Source of the DNA: Anaerolineales bacterium | GTDB lineage: Bacteria; Chloroflexota; Anaerolineae; Anaerolineales; Villigracilaceae | NCBI GenBank assembly: GCA_013140605.1 | Contig: JABFSL010000082.1 | Location: 1 to 44,435 of the forward strand | Length of the DNA: 44,435 nt | Direction: 5' to 3' | Part shown: positions 38,966 through 44,435 of the stretch, one piece after another | Layout: each line of letters starts with the position of its first letter | How positions within the stretch are numbered: the stretch's first letter is position 1 | The notes under the pieces: generated by a model | What the model was told of the DNA's origin: nothing | The model's input: only the letters and a program-made list of their open reading frames with translations | The model's database searches: none | Made by a program: the position numbers and the translations under genes

Positions 38966-39759
38966 GAAACCAATCTCATCCTTGCGACGATGGCAGCGGG
39001 CAGTTCGCTGAATTTTCCTCCCCAGCCAAGCGGGGTCATTTGCTGAATTTCAGGTGGGAATGCACGTTCTTCAAATCTATCGAGGATGAATCCATTTTGG
39101 AAACCCATGTTGAGATAGTACTGGAGCGGGCGTTCAAAATAAATCTGAGGCTTGGGTTGGTTTCGAAGGGCAAGTCCACGCTGATGATGGGGAGTCATGT
39201 AACGTGAGACTTTGATGGAGTACACGGTCTTGATCTCGCCATCATCATCCATTTCTTCCATCACATGCATGGAGGAAGCGTTGTTAAAGGCGGGGTGGGT
39301 GATGCTGAAAACAAAAGTTCCGTTTGGTTTTAGTAATTTGGGCAGGGCGCGAAATAGCGGTTGAATATCCGCCATGTCAAATAGCGCCATGTTGGAAAGC
39401 GCAGAATCAAATTTGCCTTCGCCAAGGGAGAGGAGCTGGGATTCATTCGTAGCGTCTATAACGTGATATGTAATTTTTGATGCATATTTGGCAGTGCGAG
39501 CTTTGGCATACTCGATAAGTTTGGATGAGAAATCAAAGGCTGTGACTTGAGCACCGAGTTCTACGAGTCTGCGTGTAGTCAATCCGTTACCACAGGCAAT
39601 GTCCAGGAGGTGCGAATCAGGTTTCAGGTCAAGAAAAGATGCGAGAACAGGCCAGCATAATATGTTGAAAAAATCATTTCCATTATCGCCCATTCTTTCA
39701 TCCCAGTTTTCGGCGTTGGCGTTCCATGCGTCACGGCTAAAATCATTTGGATTGTTCAT
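38962..39759 (-). CDS. Class I SAM-dependent methyltransferase
   Basis: 265 residues. LLDIACGNGLTTRRLVELGAQVTAFDFS (about 51-78) holds motif I and the ribose-binding Asp, and FDSALSNMALFDMADI is motif IV-like. The long C-terminal part with YMTPHHQRGLALRNQPKPQIYFERPLQYYLNMGF is common in Methyltransf_11/31 proteins of unknown substrate. Its stop overlaps the MFS pseudogene start by four bases and its own start follows the MBL gene by three bases, so it is mid-operon. Confidence 0.85.
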   Translation of the reverse strand: MNNPNDFSRDAWNANAENWDERMGDNGNDFFNILCWPVLASFLDLKPDSHLLDIACGNGLTTRRLVELGAQVTAFDFSSKLIEYAKARTAKYASKITYHVIDATNESQLLSLGEGKFDSALSNMALFDMADIQPLFRALPKLLKPNGTFVFSITHPAFNNASSMHVMEEMDDDGEIKTVYSIKVSRYMTPHHQRGLALRNQPKPQIYFERPLQYYLNMGFQNGFILDRFEERAFPPEIQQMTPLGWGGKFSELPAAIVARMRLVS

Positions 39760-39762
39760 CGA

Positions 39763-40515
39763 TTACCTTATTATTTTGTGCAGAAGGAAGAATTCACGAT
39801 ACATGTGGCTGGCGGTGAGGGTGACTTCGGGATGTGTCAATGCAAATTGGCGCAGGCGCGGCCAGTGGGGGCCGAGCATGAGGCGGATGAGCCAGTCTGG
39901 CGCGATGTTGTTTTGGATGTCTACGCCCGCATCGGCAACGTGGAAAAGCCAGCCTGCCCCGGTTTTAACCGCCAATCCGCATAGCCCGGGCGAATGACCA
40001 GAGAGAGGGATGAGGTACATCTCCGGCGAAAAAGGGAGTCGAATGGATTCAAAGTCATACCACCTGGAGTCTATCATTTCATAAAGTGCAACTTCGGGGC
40101 GGTGGGCAATGTTGCGCGGAATGTAGGCGGCTCTGCTCCAGTGGCGGGAGTTGACGTTGGTAAATGATTCGTATTCGCGCTTATGGACATGAATCTTTGC
40201 GTGCGGAAAATCGGGCAGGCCGCTGCAATGGTCGAAGTGCATGTGGGTGAGGATGATGTGTTGTATATCTTCGGGTTTGTACTTAAGTTTTTGGATTTGG
40301 TGAACTGCCGCTTCTCTGACATCAAATGGCATGACTGTGATGACGCGAAAGAAGTTGGTGAACCAGGTCGGGTCAGAATAGTCGCGCGTACCGAGTCCTG
40401 TATCCACGAGGACTGGACCCTGATCCGTTTCAATGAAAAGGCAGAGCGTGCCTGTTTTCATTTTGAATGGAATATGGGCGTTGCAGGTGAAGCAGTTGAG
40501 TAGGTGGATGGTCAT
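39763..40515 (-). CDS. Metallo-beta-lactamase-fold hydrolase
   Basis: 250 residues from the ATG at 40515, chosen because AAAGGAG lies eight bases upstream (the ATG at 40521 would be too close). THMHFDHCSGLP is the HxHxDH metal site, LVDTGLGTRD precedes it, GHSPGLCGL gives the next His, and VADAGVD the bridging Asp; layout resembles AttM/lactonase and glyoxalase-II-like enzymes. Likely hydrolyses a lactone, ester or thioester in the cytoplasm. First gene of the MBL-methyltransferase-MFS-hemW operon. Confidence 0.85.
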   Translation of the reverse strand: MTIHLLNCFTCNAHIPFKMKTGTLCLFIETDQGPVLVDTGLGTRDYSDPTWFTNFFRVITVMPFDVREAAVHQIQKLKYKPEDIQHIILTHMHFDHCSGLPDFPHAKIHVHKREYESFTNVNSRHWSRAAYIPRNIAHRPEVALYEMIDSRWYDFESIRLPFSPEMYLIPLSGHSPGLCGLAVKTGAGWLFHVADAGVDIQNNIAPDWLIRLMLGPHWPRLRQFALTHPEVTLTASHMYREFFLLHKIIR

Positions 40516-40631
40516 GGGCATGTCTCCTTTTTGGATTCTATCATTTGACACCGCGGGGAATTGACGAATTCCGAACTGCCAGAGCGACAAAATTTCAAAG
40601 GTGTTTGTAAGGACAAGGGGCTGAATCGTCA

Positions 40632-40640
40632 TGCTATACT
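40632..40640 (+). promoter_or_regulatory. Extended -10 promoter element of the hemerythrin gene
   Basis: TGCTATACT (TGnTATAAT type); no clear -35. About 58 bases before the ATG at 40699. Confidence 0.45.
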
Positions 40641-40698
40641 GATTCAAATTAATAAACAGCAAAATATTATTTCATGGAAATCATTAACGGAGTACATT

Positions 40699-41094
40699 AT
40701 GTTTGAATGGAATAGCGCCATGACAACCGGTGTTTCAGATATAGATGACCAGCATCGCGAACTGATTGGTAAATTCAATGAGCTTGTCGAGGCTGAGGCA
40801 GGCGGAGCTGACAGGGAAAAGATCGGTGGCATTCTGGATTTCCTTCAATATTATGCGGAATGGCATTTCAATCATGAAGAACAGATCATGGATAAATATC
40901 ACTGCCACGTTTTGGAAGAGAATAAAAAAGCTCATGATGAATATCGGATCAGGTTCGGGGAGCTTTATGAGCATTGGAAGAACATGACGGATTCGGATAC
41001 AACGGTCTTACACGACACTATTGTCGAACTCGCGCGCTGGATCGTGCATCACACCCTCACAGTGGATAATCAACTTCATGAGTATGTAAAGTAG
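40699..41094 (+). CDS. Bacteriohemerythrin
   Basis: 131 residues from the ATG (CGGAG upstream). MFEWNSAMTTGVSDIDDQHREL, EWHFNHEEQIM, HDEYRIRFGEL and WIVHHTLTVDNQL carry the His, Glu and Asp ligands of the di-iron site in the usual spacing. Such small cytoplasmic proteins bind oxygen and serve in oxygen storage, delivery or sensing in microaerobic or anaerobic bacteria. Single gene. The longer frame to 40561 crosses the promoter and is not coding. Confidence 0.92.
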   Translation: MFEWNSAMTTGVSDIDDQHRELIGKFNELVEAEAGGADREKIGGILDFLQYYAEWHFNHEEQIMDKYHCHVLEENKKAHDEYRIRFGELYEHWKNMTDSDTTVLHDTIVELARWIVHHTLTVDNQLHEYVK

Positions 41095-41364
41095 TGAGTT
41101 GTTGGGAGATCTAAGAGTTTGGGTTGACATTGCTTTTGCAGGAAATAATGGGTTTGATGAGAAGATGAGTATGGAATTAATGTCTGTGCACATCTTTTTG
41201 TTGTTCAATTAGCCTTTTGGGATGGGGTGGATTGCAGTGTGGAATGAGATTGCGATAATAATGGTGCATCCTTGCGTTTTAGTAAGGACGCAAATATGCA
41301 AATTTCTGTATAATATGTCATGATAATTATATAATTAACTATAAATCAATAAGGAGAAAACCAT

Positions 41365-42168
41365 ATGTCTCAAGATAATATTGTTGATACTAGCAAGCCC
41401 TCCGCCGGTCGAATGTATGACTATTTTCTAGGTGGTCATCACAATTTTGAGGTGGATCGCCAGGCGGCGGCGAGAATACTCAGTCTTCTGCCTTTCACAG
41501 CAAAATATATGCGCTTGCAACGCTGGCCCTTACAGGATATCGCAGTAGAATTATCTGAGAAGCGCGGATTTGATGTGATTATTGATTTCGCGTCAGGCTT
41601 GCCAACAAATGACCATCTTCATCTAAAAGTCAAGCCTGAAACGACCGTCATATATTCTGATTACGATCCGGTGGTTGTCGAATATACTCACGAAATTTTG
41701 GAGAACACCCCAAACACGTACTTTTTTCAAAGCGATGCCCGTCGCCCCGAGGAGTTGATTAACAAGCCCGAGGTACAGACACTATTAGGAGGACGGCGTA
41801 AGGTGGCTTTAGTCTACTGGGGCGTCAGCCTGTTTTTGACGGATGACGATATTGCCCATGCCGCAAAATTCCTGTACGATTGGGCCGCCCCTGGCAGTTG
41901 TCTTGCATTCAACGTACAGGCAGCCGATATCAACCTCCAGGATCCTGCTATGATCAAAGTGTTAAATATTTACGAGCAAATGGGCAATCATCTATCTATA
42001 CGGTCTCTAAAACAATGTGAGGAACTGCTCAAACCTTGGAAGTTGGAAAAGGAAGGTTTTATTCCATTGTTGGAATGGAATGGTTTTGATAAATCTGAAT
42101 TAGGTAAAGAAGATGTGACGGCTTTCGGCCCCATGGGCGGCGGTTATGGTGGTTATCTGACCAAATAA
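41365..42168 (+). CDS. DUF574-type SAM-dependent methyltransferase
   Basis: 267 residues with AAGGAG before the ATG. The opening DTSKPSAGRMYDYFLGGHHNFEVDRQAA is the hallmark of the Methyltransf_19/DUF574 family, which is mainly known from Actinobacteria. FDVIIDFASGLPTNDHLH replaces the usual glycine-rich motif I and VIYSDYDPVVVEYTHEIL holds the ribose-binding Asp. Function of the family is not established. It heads a cluster with two sensor-domain proteins, a kinase and a receiver protein, with gaps of 12-28 bases. The 270-bp gap before it (41095-41364) has a TATAAT at about 41310 and no gene that I can support. Confidence 0.85.
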   Translation: MSQDNIVDTSKPSAGRMYDYFLGGHHNFEVDRQAAARILSLLPFTAKYMRLQRWPLQDIAVELSEKRGFDVIIDFASGLPTNDHLHLKVKPETTVIYSDYDPVVVEYTHEILENTPNTYFFQSDARRPEELINKPEVQTLLGGRRKVALVYWGVSLFLTDDDIAHAAKFLYDWAAPGSCLAFNVQAADINLQDPAMIKVLNIYEQMGNHLSIRSLKQCEELLKPWKLEKEGFIPLLEWNGFDKSELGKEDVTAFGPMGGGYGGYLTK

Positions 42169-42196
42169 CGAAAATTGCATCCTGCGGGTAAACCTA

Positions 42197-42655
42197 ATGG
42201 AAAACTCAATCTCATCACAAACTGACGCCTTGTTGGCATTGCTTGTGCAGCAAGTGGATGCCAACAAGGCCGAATTAATTGGTTATTACCAGCAAGCGTT
42301 GCGTGAAACCCTGTTTACAAATCGCGCCGAAGTGCGGCCCAATATATTAAAGGATATTGCGGTAGACGAGGCTGGGGCGTTTTTCAACTTCCTAAGTCAA
42401 CCAGAATTTTCTGGGGTAGAACGCGGTAGTCAGCTATATCAAATAGGTCTGGATCTACAAGCAGTCTTGCATTTGGGTCATGCTACACGTCGGTTCTTTT
42501 TGCTAAACCTGGAATGTGATCAAATCGCCCCGATGCTTGAAACAGTACATGCCTATCAAAATTCACTAATGCAAGGGTTCATGCAAAACCTGGAAAAAAA
42601 TCATCTTATCGAATTGGAATATATACGCAACTCTCCTAAACGCGGATCCGATTAA
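42197..42655 (+). CDS. Stand-alone sensor-domain protein paralogous to the kinase N-terminus
   Basis: 152 residues, entirely helical. VDANKAELIGYYQQALRETLFTNRAEV and YQIGLDLQAVLHLGHATRRFFLL match VDANRADLVSRYRQSLLGTMFTNRTEV and CQIGLSEQTILALGRTTRRFVLT in the histidine kinase next door, so the two arose by duplication. The pattern somewhat recalls RsbR-type N-terminal sensor domains, but I cannot confirm a family. No output domain is present. It may bind the kinase or titrate its signal. Twelve bases separate it from the kinase gene. Confidence 0.7.
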   Translation: MENSISSQTDALLALLVQQVDANKAELIGYYQQALRETLFTNRAEVRPNILKDIAVDEAGAFFNFLSQPEFSGVERGSQLYQIGLDLQAVLHLGHATRRFFLLNLECDQIAPMLETVHAYQNSLMQGFMQNLEKNHLIELEYIRNSPKRGSD

Positions 42656-42667
42656 AACAGGCCATTA

Positions 42668-43888
42668 ATGGAAACTACCGACCAAAATCAACCTGACGAG
42701 CTGCTGAACCAACTTGCACAGCGAGTGGATGCCAATCGCGCTGATCTGGTTAGCCGCTATCGGCAGAGTCTGCTGGGCACTATGTTTACCAATCGTACCG
42801 AGGTACATCCTCGCGAGATAGGGCGTATTGCCGCACAGGAAGCAGATGCGTTGATTAACGGTTTCCTCCTTCCGATATCTTCAACAGCAATGAAGCATGG
42901 AATAGTACTCTGTCAAATAGGGTTGAGTGAACAAACAATTTTAGCCTTGGGTAGAACCACGCGGCGATTTGTTCTGACTATTTTCGAAGGCGGTCAAATT
43001 CCACAGGCCCTGGATGCCACCGATACCTATTTAAATTTGGTGATTCTTGGCTTCATCGATGCGCGGGATAAGCTCATCCTTGCCGAGCAGGAACGTATCC
43101 GTGGTGCGTTACAAATTGCCATTAGCCGCTATACAGTTGAGATTAAAGAAGTTGAAGCCATGGCCCGCAAAGCGACTGAGGCAAACGAGTTTAAATCTCA
43201 ATTTATTGCCCGCATGAGCCATGAACTTAGGACCCCCTTGGGAGCATTGTTGGGCATGACGGAGATGTTACAACAAACTGTTTATGGCCCTCTTTCCAAA
43301 CCGCAAGAGGATATTGTTCAGCGCATCTGCAATAATGCGCTGGCTTTAAGGAATGTTTTTTCAGAGCTTCTGGATCATTCTCATATAGAGTCCGGACAAA
43401 TGCTTTTGAAGCAACAGCTTTTTTCGCCTGAGACTCTCGCAAAGAGAGTGCATTCGAATTATTTGTCTTTGGCCTTGCAAAAAGGATTATCCATGCATGT
43501 CAAGGTGGATCCAAAACTGCCGGAGATGATCGTTGGTGATGAGGGCAGGATCGAACAGATTCTGTCCAATCTGGTGGTCAATGCGATCAAGTTTACAAAA
43601 ACAGGTGGTGTCACGATTATTTTGCATGGTGAAGAAAATTCACACTGGATGTTACAGGTAAAAGATACAGGAATGGGTATCTCGCCGGAAGATCAGAGCT
43701 ATATCTTTGAGCCGTTTCGTCAGGCAGATGAAAGCACAAGCCGAAGTTATGGAGGGGTCGGGTTGGGGTTATCCATTGTTCGGCAACTAGTGGATGCCAT
43801 GGATGGTTCCGTAAAGTTGGAAAGCAAATTTGGACAGGGTAGCGTTTTTACAGTGTTGCTTCCTCTTAAAAAGGCGAATAGTATATAA
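42668..43888 (+). CDS. Soluble sensor histidine kinase
   Basis: 406 residues, no membrane segment. Residues 1-140 are the helical sensor domain shared with the upstream protein, followed by a helix (about 155-180). FIARMSHELRTPLGALLG (about 178-195) is the H-box with phospho-accepting His; VGDEGRIEQILSNLVVNAIKFT is the N-box, VKDTGMGISPED the G1 box, IFEPFRQ the F box and GVGLGLSIVRQLV the G2 box. It should autophosphorylate and pass phosphate to the receiver protein 17 bases downstream. Confidence 0.92.
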   Translation: METTDQNQPDELLNQLAQRVDANRADLVSRYRQSLLGTMFTNRTEVHPREIGRIAAQEADALINGFLLPISSTAMKHGIVLCQIGLSEQTILALGRTTRRFVLTIFEGGQIPQALDATDTYLNLVILGFIDARDKLILAEQERIRGALQIAISRYTVEIKEVEAMARKATEANEFKSQFIARMSHELRTPLGALLGMTEMLQQTVYGPLSKPQEDIVQRICNNALALRNVFSELLDHSHIESGQMLLKQQLFSPETLAKRVHSNYLSLALQKGLSMHVKVDPKLPEMIVGDEGRIEQILSNLVVNAIKFTKTGGVTIILHGEENSHWMLQVKDTGMGISPEDQSYIFEPFRQADESTSRSYGGVGLGLSIVRQLVDAMDGSVKLESKFGQGSVFTVLLPLKKANSI

Positions 43889-43905
43889 AAGGAGTATCCC
43901 CGGAA

Positions 43906-44298
43906 ATGACAAAACCACTTGCCTTGATCATTGAAGATAATGAAGATCAAAATCTGGTCTTCACCACTGCATTGGATCAGGCCGGTTATGGGACTGAATC
44001 CATTTTTGACGGTGGAGTTGCAGTAGAGCGCCTAAAGCACATTGTTCCAGATATGGTTATTTTAGACCTGCATTTGCCCAATACAAATGGGAGCATTATC
44101 CTAAATCAGATTCGCACTGACCCAAGACTTTCCGCTACGCGCGTGATTCTAGCTACAGCGGATAATGCATTTGCAAGCGGCTTGCAGTTCCAAACCGAAC
44201 TTGTATTATTAAAGCCCGTCAGCTTTGCGCAGTTAAAACAATTAGCGAGCCGCTTCCTTCAGTCTTCAAAGCAGACAGACGATTCTCAAGACATGTAA
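43906..44298 (+). CDS. Response-regulator receiver protein
   Basis: 130 residues, receiver domain only. LALIIEDNEDQN carries the acidic pair, DMVILDLHLPNTNG the phosphorylated Asp (about 53), VILATA the Thr position and VLLKPVS the Lys. No output domain, so it probably acts by protein contact. Likely partner of the adjacent kinase. Confidence 0.92.
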   Translation: MTKPLALIIEDNEDQNLVFTTALDQAGYGTESIFDGGVAVERLKHIVPDMVILDLHLPNTNGSIILNQIRTDPRLSATRVILATADNAFASGLQFQTELVLLKPVSFAQLKQLASRFLQSSKQTDDSQDM

Positions 44299-44308
44299 CC
44301 TTCCTGTG

Positions 44309-44324
44309 TTAGGACTTACGCAAG
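44309..44324. repeat. Probable left end of an insertion sequence
   Basis: TTAGGACTTACGCAAG lies just after the receiver gene and about 50 bases before a transposase-like start, the usual place of a terminal inverted repeat. The other end is outside the window. Confidence 0.45.
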
Positions 44325-44371
44325 ATGAAAAAGTTGACGGTTGAACAAAAAGCCATTACTGTTATGAAATG

Positions 44372-44435
44372 ATGCCGAAAAAGGAACGAGTAACCCGTTT
44401 GGATTATTGTCAATACTTGCTGGTGAGCCAGATCA
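44372..44435 (+). CDS. N-terminus of an IS transposase (3' cut)
   Basis: The frame MPKKERVTRLDYCQYLLVSQI runs off the window end. RLDYCQYLLVSQ is familiar from DDE transposases of IS4/IS701-like elements, but only about 21 residues are visible. A second ATG lies one codon upstream (44369). Confidence 0.5.
   Translation, partial: MPKKERVTRLDYCQYLLVSQI

Noticed and set aside
41095-41364. A gene in the gap before the DUF574 methyltransferase
   Set aside because: Only frames of under 20 codons with no start signals; a TATAAT is visible but no convincing -35.

Overview
The window most likely comes from a Chloroflexota bacterium, probably class Anaerolineae. This is inferred from gene content (rplU-rpmA-rpmE followed by tdk, hpt and a CCA-adding enzyme; UMF1-type transporter; Gpi18-like membrane glycosyltransferases), from extended ribosomal proteins, and from the many palindromic repeats lying between and even inside genes. 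No tRNA, rRNA or CRISPR array was seen.

Layout. 1-6.6 kb: end of a cut gene, a CsbD stress gene coupled to a tiny basic gene, a palindromic MITE with target duplication, then a plus-strand run of UMF1 transporter, two SDR-fold oxidoreductases and a thiamine-diphosphate enzyme. 6.6-11.8 kb: minus-strand accessory genes (membrane coiled-coil protein, two-TM protein, methyltransferase, polytopic membrane protein, DUF3891-like protein) with one copy of the same terminator-like palindrome at nearly every junction. 11.8-19.7 kb: the main candidate system, a tight minus-strand operon SIR2-like NADase, UvrD-like helicase, and a 1279-residue protein joining an Mrr-like nuclease domain to a STAND NTPase. 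Outer genes are AT-rich, the helicase GC-rich. 19.8-24.5 kb: REP-associated (Y1/HUH) transposase with hairpin clusters and flanking direct repeats, a Cys-rich lipoprotein, a membrane mannosyltransferase and a second UvrD-like helicase with a non-canonical Walker B. 24.6-26.4 kb: a prokaryotic pentameric ligand-gated ion channel and a dienelactone hydrolase.

27-33 kb is housekeeping: a consensus promoter and leader before rplU-rpmA-rpmE, where L31 carries an RNA-polymerase alpha-CTD-like domain, then tdk, hpt, a CCA-adding/HD enzyme, a DEDDy exonuclease and an alpha/beta hydrolase. 33.6-36.4 kb is pyruvate phosphate dikinase. 36.4-40.5 kb is a minus-strand operon MBL hydrolase, methyltransferase, MFS transporter, hemW; the MFS gene is destroyed by two frameshifts and a 124-bp MITE with an exact 8-bp target duplication, and hemW holds in-frame palindromic inserts. 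40.7-44.4 kb: hemerythrin, DUF574-type methyltransferase, a stand-alone sensor domain, a histidine kinase with a paralogous sensor domain, a receiver protein, and the start of an insertion sequence.
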